In this document: positions 1-13,300 of the stretch, in pieces
Position numbering within the stretch: position 1 is the first letter of the stretch
How the letters are laid out: the number at the start of each line of letters is the position of its first letter
Origin: Taenia hydatigena
Lineage: Eukaryota; Platyhelminthes; Cestoda; Cyclophyllidea; Taeniidae
Reading direction: 5' to 3'
DNA: 64,000 nucleotides
Assembly: GCA_036345935.2 (NCBI GenBank)
Contig: JADWOT020000007.1
Span: 8,691,930-8,755,929, forward strand
The notes under the pieces: model-generated
What the model was told of the DNA's origin: nothing
The model's input: the letters and a program-made list of their open reading frames with translations, nothing else
Database searches by the model: none
Made by a program: the position numbers and the translations under genes

Positions 1-353
1 ACTCCCCCCCATTCTGCGCCGATACAAAAATAGCAACCACATTGGATTCCCATTCTGGGATTCCATGAATCTTTTAATCAGAACTCTGAAAGTTTTGTGG
101 TAGCTAATTATTCGCAGGGTTGACGTTAGGTTTACTTGAGCATTAGGAGACAAGCGCACAACCACCTTTGTTATCAGACTGGCCTCCGCAACATTCACGC
201 AGCAGAGCGTCCCCTTGCGCAGGTCACGTTAGTTGGATGCAGAGCTGAAAAGAAGTGGCAGTTAAACATTTGGTGGACATAAAATTTTAGGCCAAGTACG
301 TAAAGCATCAATGCGAGGTGCAGCTAAATTCGACTGAGCGAATAAATGGTCAA
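1..353. other. Window start, no gene seen
   Basis: I see no recognisable gene, splice-bounded exon or repeat copy in this stretch. It is ordinary mixed-composition sequence leading up to the tRNA-like element. Confidence 0.5.
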
Positions 354-429
354 ATGGCGAAGCGGAACTTCGATCTACAGACCTCTGAGTTCCAAACTCA
401 GCACAATTCCACTGCGCCACTCTACCTGC
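354..429 (-). pseudogene. tRNA-like element related to initiator tRNA-Met
   Basis: On the minus strand the sequence contains AGAGTGGCGCAGTGG, a good A box. A D stem GCGC/GTGC follows, then a perfect 5-bp anticodon stem CTGAG/CTCAG with a 7-base loop, the variable segment AGGTC and a T-loop-like ATCGAA. This order and these bases match the body of eukaryotic initiator tRNA-Met. The anticodon loop reads TTTGGAA, so the middle triplet is TGG and not CAT. The T stem and acceptor stem do not pair. I read it as a decayed tRNA gene or the head of a tRNA-derived SINE, not a working tRNA. No second copy was found in the window. Confidence 0.5.
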
Positions 430-3400
430 ATTGTTCGCGTTTCTTAAAGTATTTTATCTCTTACCTGCATTTTGGCACAAGCAACACGCCAGGCCACATT
501 GGCGAGCTTTCACAGTCACATAAGGTCGAGGTGTGTGTGTGCGCATTCAGACAATTACTAGTTGGCTGAGTGACGCATAGACAGGGATGCAGCGGAGGTA
601 GAGGTGGATGTGGATGTCGAGGAAGGAAAAGGAAGATAGAAGATGAGGTGGGTATGCGCACGCGGCACTGTAGCATTGTGCAGCACATTGCGGCATTACA
701 TATCGCAGGGTATTGGGTGGGAGTACATCAAGCTGTCTCTCTGATAGTTTAGCGCTGAGAATTCCTCGCCCTTATTTTGACTGGTGGTTTAACTACTGAC
801 CACCAAGGTGCGCAACAATTTGTTACGCTCACAGTCAACATGAGACTAGACACTGTAGTCGCATGTATTTGGGTACCAAATGAGGTGACGAAGACAGGGG
901 AGTAAAAGGCAGTTCAGTCGGAGACAAGTCGACATGGTTGTTAACACTATTGACTCCCCGGCATTGACGTCAATACACTAGTCTATTCGAAATTAACACA
1001 ACTTGAACTAAAATGGGCTAGCAAGCATCTGTTGATTAGGAAACTTAGCTAGCTTTGTGAATGATATTTTGCTTTGTGTTCTGCTGTGCTACAACTCTTA
1101 ATGCGTGCTTGGGTACAGTGCGCTGTGATGCATCTAAACCGCGTTCATATGAGCATGCGCATTGAAACATGCTTGCGAAAAACGATGATGCTAAGTTCGC
1201 CACCTGAAAGAAGTGAGGGAATCACTGGAAGGGATTCTATATCATACCAGATGAAGGAGTCTTTGCGTGCGAGAGGTCAGTTTTCATCAGGAGAAGGTAC
1301 AGAAATAGATAAATAGAAGGATAGCTAGATAAAAGCAGTCTGGAAAGGTAGATCGAAAGATGCGATGTAGGCAACTAACTGCTTATGGCACTTTTTGACT
1401 CAATCCAACATGTATTATTGTAAAATTAAAGGGAATACTTACAAATCAGTACTGATATTGGGAAGAAGCAAAGCCCCCTTGCATCTTAGCAAATAAATTG
1501 GACATCTTCCGCTCAGACTTCAACTGATATTAAAAGAGCTTTTTGCCGATTGGGCATCATGCCGCATTAATTGAACAACACGTTTGTGCATTTGCATTTC
1601 TGAGTGGCTGAATGGTTAGAGACAAACGCACTGCGCATCCAAGGGCAAGGTTTGTTTGAAAATACTGATAAGGGATATGGTCTTTCTCGAAGAGTGATTG
1701 AATATGTGAATGTGTGCATTCATTGTGGTGGAAGTAATTAATGTGTAATGATTAGTAAATGATTGAAATGCTGAAAACGAAGCCAAAATGAAATACTGGT
1801 AGAAACATTTCTGAGTTTAAGTCTATGCTTGATAGCAAGTTGCTGCCGCCGATGTCATCGCAATTATGATATGACGAGCAATTGATGTGGAGAACATAGC
1901 ACGTAAATGCTGCCAATTAATCATGCAAAAGTACAAACTGGAGCAAACAAAGTAATTGAGTATTTTAATAGCCTATAGTTTCTGCAACCCCTAATAAGCA
2001 GCAAAATAATGGGTCAAAACTTATCCGTCACTCCAGAAAGCGTTAAAGCCTCAAAATCAGAAAGTTTGTGGTTGCAATAGCTGGACTTCACGTAATGTAT
2101 GGGACACATAACATTCCATGCAGTAGTGGATGTGCTTAAAACTTGCTGCGTTAACGTAAATCAAAGGAGCTGAATGACTTGAGAAAGCGGCACCTACAGT
2201 TTTATGTAGAGGGAATAAAAATTTAGCCAGTCCATAGTGGCGGGAAGGGAGCTCTGGATCAGTAGGTTATCGTGCAGTACCTGTAAAGGTGACTCACCAA
2301 GCCGTGCTTCACTACATGCAATATCTTCGATGATGAGTGACTAGATGGTTGTACAATCGGCAGGAACTGTTGGCTCTGCTTGTCAAAATTTGCCTACAAT
2401 TTGGCGAAATTTTGTTACTTAATTAGATGCTTAACACTTGCACGGGATATTATGTAATGGTTTTCACCTCTTACTTCTATGCATGTTACGACAAAGACAC
2501 TGCTTTCCTTTATGCGCATCAATGTCCTTTACTAATTAAACAGCGTTCTATCTGCAAGCTAATAGATTGATAGGCGGCCCTCGTTGTTGTCGATTGCATA
2601 ATACATCCTGCATTTATCAGCCAAAGAATTTGCCTAACGTTTGTTCTCCCATCGTTTGTTAGTCGCTATCGCTAGAAGTTATCATCGCCTTTCATCACAA
2701 ACTATATGTATTAATGGCCAAGTCTCACAAGCTCTAATGTCACATCAGTCGTGATTCATCCTTTTTTGTTCATTAACTTTAAGCAGATATCACGCTTAAC
2801 AAAACTTGTTGTTTGAGTGCAGTTTTCATCACGGTTAAATGAGCTCTGCTCAAATACATAAGGTTATTTCATAGATTCTGTCAAGCTATCAGTTTGCGTA
2901 GTCGTAACTTTGGGATAAAGTATCAATCTAGGTGGCCTTTGGCCCAGGCGCATGAGTGAGAACAAAGCAGGGCTAATCAACTCATTTTCTGTTCGCTAAT
3001 AAAATCCTAACGTCGGCTGGAAATTCCATACTTTGCATAGAAGTATTTATAGATGCAAAACGCACAGCCATTAGTATTTGAAGAAAAGCAGACGTATTTT
3101 TATGAATAAGAAACACTTTGAAACAGGAAAACACGTTGGAAATACTGCCAGGCAAATGAATGGCTAAAAGTCTAGGCGTTATTTTTGTCACTTCTCGTTT
3201 ATTTTATAAACCAACATAAAAGTAGGAATTTAGAGCAGTTAAATATTAAGGCAGGTCCGATGGTTTTTGTACAGCAAGAGTAAAAATGTAGGCGATTATG
3301 TTTCATAAGACCTGAACATGAAAATGGATGCATTGCTCTACTACTTTTTCAGTCAAAAAATCAAATGAGAGTAGAATTTTGGTTAGTTTTGATCCATATT

Positions 3401-5160
3401 AGTCCACTTGGTTGTTAACTCGGCAGCCCATTTCTCCACTATTTACGGAATAAATGCTATCAGTGCATACCGAATGCATTTGTGTGATGCAGAGATTACA
3501 AAGATCCACATTTGCCTGGCAACAAGGCCTTGCATAAGATGTTCAGATTGATACTCTGGCGAATATAAACTCCACACTCCACTGAACGTCTATACTGGAT
3601 GGGTTTTAGCACCGTGCAGCTGTGAGAATGCGCTCTCGCTCCTGGAAGACTCGCTCTTTGGCGTTCATGTTATTCCAAGAGTTTTGGTAATTGGTACTTG
3701 TTTTTCTTTTCTTCGGCTTTATACTACACCTGATATCGGTAAACTTCTAGAGCAGACAATCGCTGTGTTTGCAGCAAGGTGAGTTTCGACAAAACAAATA
3801 AATGTTGCCTTAACGGCAAAGTCTTTGATTTGAAATCGCACAAGTTCAGATGCTCGACCCCTTCGTCGTAAAGTCCTTGAATGAGAATCAGAGCGATTTG
3901 GTTGCTTATTGCCCTAAATGTGGAGCATATACACTCACCCACATCACACATTTATAAAGGCAAAAAACGCAAAATCAAACTCTGAGTAATCTTTGCGCAA
4001 GTCGTGCCGAGATCATAAAGCTATCGCTGATTAAGTCATTGATTTTCTCCCTTTAGCATCGACGGACGGACTCGGATCTAAACGGTTCTGTTATGTCGAC
4101 GTTTGAAGCCAGTGCTTTGGTTAGATCGGTGGCAAAATGACACAGTTAATAAAGAAACAAGGATTTGCTTTGTTACTTGATTATTCAAATCAACGCACGC
4201 AGGTTCAGACCACAGGTTGTGCTACTTAACTAGCATTAGTAAGGTATTTTCTTGGCCATTAATATGCTCGCCGTTTGTGGGTATGGAAGCATGCAAAGGT
4301 CATGGCTTCGTTTATTAGCAGATTTTCTTCATTTTTTTTTGGGGCGCAGGCGAGTTGATTTGCAGAAAATTGCTCGCTCAAAGTGACGAACACTTCTTAG
4401 GATGCAGTTATAAAGGAAGCACTTAAGAATTAATTATTCAATTTTGTTCAAACAAAACAATTTTGCTGCGGCTACTTCCTGTGACAATACAAAAAGTGCT
4501 CTTATTGTCTTTGCGCTAGTCATAACTGTCTAAATATTTTCACAACTTGGCAACTTATTCGATTTGATTTGATAATCCGTTTCGTTGTCCATTAATTTAT
4601 GCAGACACTTCAGCCTCTGTTGGTTGACATGCAGTAGCCGGATGATGAAGGCGAAGGCTTATTTTTCAATTAATATGTTTGCGTGCGCTTAATCTTCACC
4701 CGCGTCGTAGTAGCGCTTGCTGCTCTCCACGCAGACGTCATGACCGACCTTCTTTGTTTTACTCTAATCGCCTTCGCGTTGGCTCAAATTTCCAGCATAT
4801 TCGCATGCGTAGAGGCGAACGGAAAGGAAGAGATGTGTGGCAAGAGTGCAACAGCGAGCTTGTCGCTAGTCGGGATCAAAGCAGGACATTTGCATCTTCA
4901 GTTTACTGCCCTCTCATCTGAGCTACCACAGTATGCCCGATGTTTAGCGTTACAACCAGCACTAACCACAAAACCCACTCGATGTTTAAATACGTATCGC
5001 CACAGGTTAGAGATAGATTAGACCGACCTCATCCATCTACCGTGCTATTATGCAAAGGTTAAGAATGCAGGTTGGTGATCGCACCTCTTTGGTAGTTTTC
5101 ACCTTCGTCAAGCAGCATTATGGGCATTTCTAAGTAGGCTTGGCAGAGAGAAAATAGCTT
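430..5160. other. No supportable gene; low-complexity scraps
   Basis: Only short open frames occur here, none with a recognised domain or a convincing splice context. A short GATA-like run lies near 1308-1335 and a TG-rich run near 525-545. A minus-strand frame at 3724-3951 begins near a plausible acceptor (CACATTTAG) and reads as possible protein, but it has no second copy and no motif I recognise. I therefore leave the stretch unassigned. Confidence 0.5.
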
Positions 5161-5169
5161 TGGTCCCAA

Positions 5170-5890
5170 TGGATCAATACAATCGATAAGACCGCCTGCT
5201 GTGTACCAGTTGCCTACTGGTCATCTGCCTAGTCGGTTGGTTCATTCACTGATCCACTTGACTTAAGGCGAGTTGGACTGCGAACGATTACACGGCTTGG
5301 TGAGTGGAAAATAATTTCAGCGTAGGGCAGTTGATTGTTGCATATATATGCCGATAACGCATCGCCAGATTGGAAGATATTGCAGGTCGGCCTGCGGGTG
5401 CCTTAAATCATTGACGATCTTTTGTTGCAAAAACAATTCTTATCCATTTACCTTATTGTGCATGAGAGCTAAGCCATTTTGTAAACCAATGTTTTTATAC
5501 ATAAGTTCGCTCCTTCCATGATCACTTCATGTCCGCCGGATAAACAGTCGTTAAGTTTGAAGATAATCGGCTGACATTGTGAATGAATATGGCTGAGAGG
5601 GACATCATCAAACGTTATGATAGATTTGTTCACGAGGGAAATCTAGTATTAGTCTGGCTAACTTGCCAAACATGCCGTACTTGCAAGGTGGAGCATTGAC
5701 AATTTAGGGTCATGGTATGTTTAGGAACATTTCACTAAAAGAGCAGAGCGTGGCAATGATTGACAGATTAAAACGTACAAATCCATAGACATTTTATTTG
5801 GAGAGAGGTTTTCAAGTAGCAAGGTGGTATCCGTCAGTCGAACCCAAGCCAGTGTGGGTGGTGTGGCAACCTCTTTCCTACGCCTGATGC
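5170..5890 (+). repeat. Left extension of block A, copy 1
   Basis: This segment aligns, in reverse complement, with about 42860-43640. Clear anchor runs include the 22-base stretch containing CGATAAGACCGCCTGCTGTG near 5190-5210 and a second anchor around 5738-5765 (GAACATTTCACTAAAAGAGC and its partner). Similarity is patchy, with many small indels. No intact reading frame is shared. Its right end runs directly into block A, so the two are probably parts of one larger element. Confidence 0.65.
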
Positions 5891-7870
5891 AGCTAGCATA
5901 AGCAAGTCTATTAACGAAGAAAGGCATAATTTGCCTAGAGGGCATAGCGCCTAAATCTAAGCTGGTAGTAGACAGCCTATGAAATGCAGAACTGCTCTTG
6001 GACTTAAAGAAATACCGTTTTCTCCAAAATTGTTGCCCTTCTAGGGCATAGATACGTCAGAAGGGGCGAAAGTCCCCTAATATTGCACAAAACGGGGGAG
6101 AAGTGGCCAACACCATCAAGAGTCGAAGCTTGGCAGTTTTTTAGGTTGGGCAAATCACTGCTTCTAAATAATCTTGCTTTCCACCACCGTAATTTCTTCA
6201 ATAACCTGTAGAACCTGTAAGCATTCCTCACAGCCTTTCTGGCCAACTATCAGGAGCAAGTGTGCTGAAATTACAGGGGATCCCGTTTCGCTAAGGTGAT
6301 GTCACGCAAAACGAACTGATCTTGCCCCACACGCTGATTTCCTACGTAACGTCTAAGCCGGCCTGATTTGTGCGGGAGGCACCTTTTCCACCCAGCAAGA
6401 AGTCGTAGCCTCAGCTGTCGCAATGAACTACTTTGATGACCTTTTCTCACAGCTAACTTGAACCACCAATAAAGAGCGGAGAGAACTTCACGCGTTTGTG
6501 AGCTGGTGAGTGAACATTACGTTATCAATCGCGATGGTCTTCCCACCGCTGTTAGAGACATTTGTTAGCATGACGCAAAACCAAATCTAGTGACTGACTG
6601 TCCAAAAGGCACGAGTTTGATCCTGAACTCAATGAAATGCCGTTTCCTTTAATCCTTTGTCACATTTATGACACAGTCTGGTCAGCTGGAATATCAATCA
6701 TCAAAGTCGGCAAAAACCAAGTGAAGGCATGGTCAACACCAACTAATCAGACGAATCTTGGTAGTATTTCGCATATGACACTCACTATGGGTAATTCGTA
6801 AGCTGTTTTGCTATAACTACCGCTCTGCTTCTTAACTTTGCCGATTGGGAGGCATAAAAGAAGATTAGGCGGAGAAGCTGCACAATAATGAGTCTACAAA
6901 TCTGAAGTAGGCGTCCACTGTAGGCACTGCACACAGATACGAGCGATGCAGTCGTAAACAGTGTTATCTAAGATAGGAATCCAAAAAGGAAAGCAACAAG
7001 CGCGGGTGATTATATTAAGAACGGACCAACAAGCACTCACTTGATTGAAAGCAGTGAAAGTGATTGACCATCAGCAGCACGATGGCACGAAAAACCGCAG
7101 CACCATGCTCATGCAATTCAATGTGGAAGAGCGCATGCCTTTAGTAATGCGTGCATGGAGTACTAGATTTGGTCCACAGCTACTAACTATCCATTCTTGG
7201 GAGCCGACTCTTACCAGACTCTTTAAGTCCTTCCAGAGCCCAAAAACACGCGTGACACCGAGACATTTCTGCAGGGCACTGGATAGGTGAATAGAGCGGA
7301 TCGCAATCGCATCGAACTGCTAATAGTTTTCACTAAGGATTCACAATTGGACGACTGGAGTCTAAGCCTACAATGGACGCCTTTTGCACATATGGCCATG
7401 GTTCATGCAATAATTAAGATTTTGTTGTGATAGAGGCGCACCTGTCGTTATAAAAGGCGCTTTTTAATGTCAACAATGTCCCTGAGTTCATACTGCGTCC
7501 AAAAGAAGACGTAAGCAAACATGTAGCATCGAATGCAAGCAATCGCGATTGTTCTCCACGAGTCAGAAGAAGCATTCCAGGAAGCAATTTTGGAATAACG
7601 TCTATAGAGATGGAGGATTGGCATTCAAATTCAGACCAATTCACCCAACTCAGCTGCACTCCAAGGTTCATCACCTTCCAGTAAAGAGTTAATCCGAGTG
7701 ATGAACGTTTAGTTACCTAATAACTGCTTCGTTTACACCACACGGCTCCGTTTTAAACCATTACTTTGCGAATCTGCAAAGCTGCACTGCCAGTCAGATG
7801 AAAAAACTGAAGTGTGCACATTCATGACTGATAGGAAGCTACCCGATAGCACATTGAAAGGCACCATAGA
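5890..7870 (-). repeat. Block A, copy 1 (inverted partner at 16.4-18.3 kb)
   Basis: About 2 kb aligns in reverse complement, in the same order along its length, with 16400-18340. Anchors include 7100-7450 against 16830-17110, 6300-6700 against 17640-17950, and 6010-6250 against 17980-18190. The minus strand carries an open stretch at 7414-7674 whose frame is recognisable, with stops, in the other copy (around 16610-16850). This suggests an ancient coding part. I cannot name its family. The pair looks like an old repetitive element now decayed in both places. Confidence 0.75.
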
Positions 7871-8129
7871 ACGGCGGTGCCAGAGACAATGCTAGTAAGA
7901 AGATGGATCAACACAAAATTTTTGTTGTCTAAGTTGATCTTTGGAAGACCGTAGGGCAGCCATCTCGAGCCACGTGATGGAGGTTTCTTAAGAATTTCGT
8001 GGGGCAGAGAGGACAGGGCAACCCGCCCATCACACGTTCGCACTGAATCCCCTTAGCTCTTACCTGTACGTTCAAAGGACTATAAACTGGAAGATAAGGA
8101 GATAAACGAAAAACGCTCTACGTTTCTAG

Positions 8130-8490
8130 TCATCGGGTATATCCATGTTGCTTTAAATGCACCCTTAATGAGAGGCGAGGAAGGAATCAGAACTTCGTGT
8201 GTGATGAGTGGCGATTCCTCCGAAGCCGACAGAAGCAACTAGTCTACTCCCAAATCGTAAAAAACCACCAATGTTTGAATTCTTCTGTGTAGCGCATGAT
8301 GCTTAAGCATAGTTTATCGTAAAATAGGTACTGTTTAGTTTGCGTGATATTTAGTTCCCTATTTAGTTGTCTGCAAATTTTGTCTTAATGTGTACAGCAT
8401 CCTTTATAAATCGATGTTCAACAATGAAACGCATTTGATTTTATGTATTCAAGTTGTAGTCTCGCGCAAAAATTTGATTAATCACTTGTA
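8130..8490 (+). repeat. Block D, copy 1 (direct partner at 26.83 kb)
   Basis: This segment aligns in the same orientation with about 26830-27190. Shared runs include TCGTGTGTGATG (near 8195 and 26910) and GTCTGCAAATTTT (near 8370 and 27077), with the intervening sequence co-linear. It is the only non-tandem pair in the window that is direct and not inverted. It follows block A closely, so it may be the tail of the same element. Confidence 0.6.
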
Positions 8491-8499
8491 TTTATGTAT

Positions 8500-9850
8500 T
8501 TCTAAAATTAGGAAAACACTTGATCGATAGTTTTCTTCAATTTCGGCAGCCTTAAGGTGATTGTGTGCGTTTAGTATAATGGCTGTCGGTAAGAAGTGTA
8601 CGTTGCATGTTTTAATTGTAGCAGTGTTCTGGCTAAATAGGCTGCGTCATGTTAAGAACGAAAAAATGCTTAATTTTATTCAAAAATGAATCGAAAAGAC
8701 AACTTTGAAAACGCTTGAGCTTATAAGCAAATTCTCGTATTATATATCTGCTGGAAAATGCAAACCGACTTTTGCCATTTGCAGCAGCTCCAAAAGCGGA
8801 CCATATTACTGTTACTTCGGCAATGCCATAATCACCTACAACTGGTGGAAAATGTCATAGCATGGATATATCGACCAACGCTTTATGAAAATTAATTTAA
8901 GCAGGAGCACTAGAACTGTATATGAAAGAAACAGCTACTTTGGACGCAAATGCAACAATCGCGTGCTGCTATTTATGGCAGCATAGTCGACAAGTGCGAA
9001 TTGCAATGTTTAGGAAGATGGTGTAATTAATCAGACTGTTCGGTAAAAACCCACTTCTCTTATCATTTTGGCAAAAATCTGCTATTGATTTGAAACATTC
9101 ACACACTCCTGGCACTTTTACGCCCAGTCAGTGAGATGAATGGGAAGATGATCATGCGTTTAATATACCTGGTTTAGAACTGTTATCCAAGAAATCAAGA
9201 TGTCAAATTGACGTGGCTGCCATGACGTTGAGAACAGCAAGATATATCTTACCTTAGGCACAATATCTCATTCCAGGTCAACCTTCCACTTGAGCGTCGA
9301 AAGACTTGACGTCTACCCCCTGGGTAAGGAGTTTTTGATTTTGGCAAACCAACAGGGCGGTGTGCATAGCAAGCAAAAGATGTGGTGCATATTTATGGAA
9401 AATGAAGTTCCCGTTGGGTCGACAGGCAAAAAAAGGGCAGTCAGTAACGGCAAATGCCAGCAGGAATGTATTCGTGTAGGCTTTGCTGTGACAGCGCGCG
9501 AGTGTGCGTGTGTGGTGTAGCGGTTAACTCTCTTTCTCTATTTATAAGAGAGCATGCTGCTTTATCAGATCTACAGCTTTTGCGAAAGACGTTAAGCTAA
9601 ATAAAACAAAACAAATTGAGTTTACTAGATTCATTTATTGCTTCTAACCAGATACAACCATGCTTGTCGCAAGAGTGCATGGTAAACACCAGAAAAGGAG
9701 CTAGTTAAATGCCAAATCTGTACAAAGCCACATTCTCTACCTCAGCACAAACCTGGCGCTAGTTCATTATTGCATGCAAAACTATCGATACGAATTCGGG
9801 AAGCAATTGATCTCGGTGTCTGCCTGTGGCGAGGCCAATTTTGACTGCAT
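8500..9850. other. No supportable gene
   Basis: A short open frame at 9290-9520 has no recognised motif. A tRNA A-box-like string (TGGTGTAGCGG) occurs near 9511, but no B box follows at the right distance. I see nothing else. Confidence 0.4.
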
Positions 9851-9853
9851 TGA

Positions 9854-10353
9854 GAGGCTCTGGCATTTGCATATCGATTACATGCGCTCATTGGGCTGAA
9901 TCCTTTTGGTAATCTCTCCATTGATCCTAGATTTGATGGAAAAGACTGTCCATGCCCTGAGGTTGGCAAGGATGCTGTTTGTGAGGAAGTTTACAAAAGG
10001 TGTTAGACCGCTTCATTGGATGTGACTTGAATATGTCCATTAACCGAAAGCAGGCGATTGCGTACGATGCAATAGTGCAGGCGATCATTCCAGCTAGCTG
10101 TCGAAAGGGCTCGGCATTTACTGTTGCTGGATTGGAACTGGACATCTGGCCAAGTGACGCCATCATTGGCATGAATGGCATGCAAATAAACACATCAAGA
10201 CTGGCTTCTTTAAGATCAACTTCATGTTTCAACTATGATGAAAGGTTTTCTGTTACCAGCGGGAAGGCGCTATGTCGCATTCGCACGCAATGTCCTGACA
10301 AATTTCCAACTCACGATATCAATTGGACTATTCATAACCACACAACCGCATAA
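9854..10353 (+). pseudogene. Cysteine-containing coding remnant with one frameshift
   Basis: From 9854 an open frame runs to a TAG at 10004-10006 and ends in a cysteine-rich stretch (DGKDCPCPEVGKDAVCEEVY at about 9941-10000). At the same point a second frame, opening at 10000, continues for 117 codons to 10353 with further cysteines and mixed polar composition. Read as one unit with a single-base frameshift near 10000, this gives about 165 residues with the texture of a secreted or extracellular domain. I do not recognise the family. No convincing splice sites flank it and no second copy was found, so it could also be chance open sequence. Confidence 0.35.
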
Positions 10354-10359
10354 AAATCG

Positions 10360-13300
10360 AGTGAATACTCCAGGATTTAATTTGAGGTGCGACAAGATGT
10401 AAGCGCATGCAAGCTCATTCTTGGCTTCTAGTAGCCAAAGGCTGAGCTACAATGAGGCATGCACTGTACTCCTTTTTAGCGTGAAATAAGGAACCACGTG
10501 TTGAATATATGGAGGTTACTACTTTCACCTCGGCATCTTTATCCTGCCCCTCCTTCACCCCGCTTTTCTACATTTCGGCGGATTACTGTTGACAAGTCGC
10601 CCTTTACTTAGCAGCAGGCACATAAGTGGCAGGTTGAATGGACATTTGAAGGGAAAAAGCAAGGTGAGAGTAAATTTATCAACGCTTACCATATGGGACG
10701 AAATTAAGACGTTCCAGCTAGGTGTTTGCATTTAAAAACTGTTTCCATGCCAAGCTCAACAATAACTTTAATGGACTTTTTAAACTAGCACGTAAAATGC
10801 TTTGTCATACGTGCTAGAAATTGGCCAGATACCGCCAAGTTGGCGTAAAAGCTAATGCGGTACATATTTAGCATGCATGTTACAGACAAATAAACACAAT
10901 TTTAGTTGTTTTTGTTATTTACTAGGCACCTGTGGCAAAGATAAACATGGTCTACAAAAGGCGTAATCTTCTTGTAAAGTAAGGGACAGCATTTGGCCAA
11001 CTACCTCCTCCTTAAAATCATCCCTTACTTAGGAAATAAGGTAACAACGTATTTTTGCTTAGTAGAACCGAATTGTGCGTGTAATTCTGTAAAGCACAGA
11101 AAAAGAAAGAACACGCATGTTTGATAGGCTGTTTGCTTGTTTAGCTTGAATCGTGGCTGGATCATTATTATTACCACCACCAATATCGACCTCAAGAGTG
11201 CACATCATTTATTTGGCAACCAGAGTTAGGTAGTCAACGATTTCGGTTAATGGCGAGTCCAAAATGGGAAAGAAAATAGGCAGAAGCTAGAGACAATTGA
11301 TGAACTAGTCAACACTTCTCCGCTTGATGCCACCCATCGCATCTTATGACTCAAAAGGATGTGCAGAGATAATCTCATGCGATCAAATGCTCAAAAAGTA
11401 AGTCACGTTTTTAAAGTGCCGGAAATGGCTCAAGATTATTTTAACTCAAGTAAAGGGCTCTAAGCTCACGAACGACGGGCATGCGTAGATTGTAATGCTT
11501 CCACATGTGCTATGCAATGCATCAACGTCTAATCGTTTTGTGGTAAAAATGCAATGAAGTCAAATTGTTAACGCAAATGTGTGAACTTAGTAGTCTCATA
11601 ATTACTGATTGCATAAGTCAACATAACAAAGCCAAACAAATTACAATTTGCAGTGGCTAGAACAAATTATGGCAAGTTACGCTCTTTGGAAATCATCCTA
11701 ATTTTGCAGGTACAAACGTTTGAAGTTAGGCATACTGAGTGCATACACATTGGCACATGGGTGATTGAGGGAAGAAGGGTAGTTAATGAAATGGATGGAG
11801 TGAGACGGTTCACTTTCAGTGACTTGTGTCTGCTATAAATGCGACAGCTTTGCGTGTAAAGGACACGATATTAGTCTCTTCATCCTTGGCCTTCATAGCC
11901 TTTGAGCTAGGACCATAATTTATTTGCAGTTTATTGAACTGAGAGCTATGATGAGAGTTCGCGTTTCTCACATCAGTAATCAGTGATACTTGTTTCGTCA
12001 GAAGTTTCGCGTTTACTGGGCGCTTCTTGTCTAGAAGGCGCAGTCAGACAGACGTTCCCGGTGCTAGCCTTTTTAGTGAGTTGTAATTGGCTAATTAATT
12101 TCTATGAGACCACTCAATGGTAGGAGATAAATATCTATTTGGACGAAGTAATTCAGGTCACTACTCGTCTATACCTTGATTCACTTTACCCACTGCCTGC
12201 AGCTACACGAATCCACTAGCTGTTGTTCGGATGACAACCGCAATTGCATTTAGCATTGTGAATGCGGTTTAAATGGAGACAAAGAAGCGAGGGAAGGAAA
12301 GAGGGGAAATGAAGATTTGGAGAAAGAGCGCGACTTGAGGGCGGAATAGCACCGGCTACTCAAACATCAAAATAATATTTTGAATTGTCTGAAGTGTGAC
12401 ATTTTACTCATCTGCTTTTGCTAAGCATTGCATGTTCTCTCACCACCTCCTCGACTGCCACGTTTCTCAGTAGTCAGGATTCCGTCAAAAGTGCACCTTT
12501 TACTTCTTCGCATATCACCTACACACCGGTCACATTATAGAGTCAAAGACCTATAGCTTTCGTTTGCACTTCATGCTTCACGCCGCAGATGCAGCGATGC
12601 TCATTATCGAAGCACTTACTCAAAGGGCGAATCCACTTAGTTCCACCTTCGCCACTTCAATCGTTTGAATTAGCAAATTAAATTACGTAGTTAAGAAATC
12701 TACATTCCGGAACATTAAACAAGAATTGCAATGAGATTCTGGATCTTCACTTTGCTTCTGAAGTCTCAGTTGACACATCGCCATTCGTGTGAAGTTGACA
12801 AATTCAAAAGCCAGCATATTAGAATGATGGCAACTAAAAATGGAAGCATAAGACACTAAATCACAGCAAAGTACAACGGCTCAAGTTACACGTATGTAAG
12901 TCTATTCAAGTAATGTTGGATCGCATGCGTTAGGTGGGGTTAGTAAATGTAGAGCCCCAGACACAGTTTCGTACCTGGTGGCAGGACTCATAACAAATAG
13001 GTGCAGTCATTTAGGTTTTGAAGTGCCTCGAGACTACCGCAGTATCCCACCTAGTTAACTGTATGTTGAAAAATATCCTTCTCTGATAGAAGAAGGACGG
13101 AGAGAAAAATTAAGTCAGATGGAATGTAGCGCATCATCTGGGCTAGACCAGGAGAGAAGGCGACGCGATACTGCTGACTCACTGGTAGTTTAAGCAGATT
13201 GGCCCGATTCTTACTGCATCATTACGTAAACTAATGAATGATGTGGCTGCTGTTATCATTTTTATAATAATAAACATATTTTACGCAACTTGCCGCTAAT

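Noticed and set aside
1600..1680. Possible tRNA-Ser/Leu-like A box (GTGGCTGAATGGTTAGAG) on the plus strand
   Set aside because: The B-box region is disrupted (GGTTTGTTTGAAAAT) and no stems pair convincingly.
9505..9590. A-box-like TGGTGTAGCGGTTAA suggesting a tRNA
   Set aside because: No B box or cloverleaf stems follow at the expected distance.
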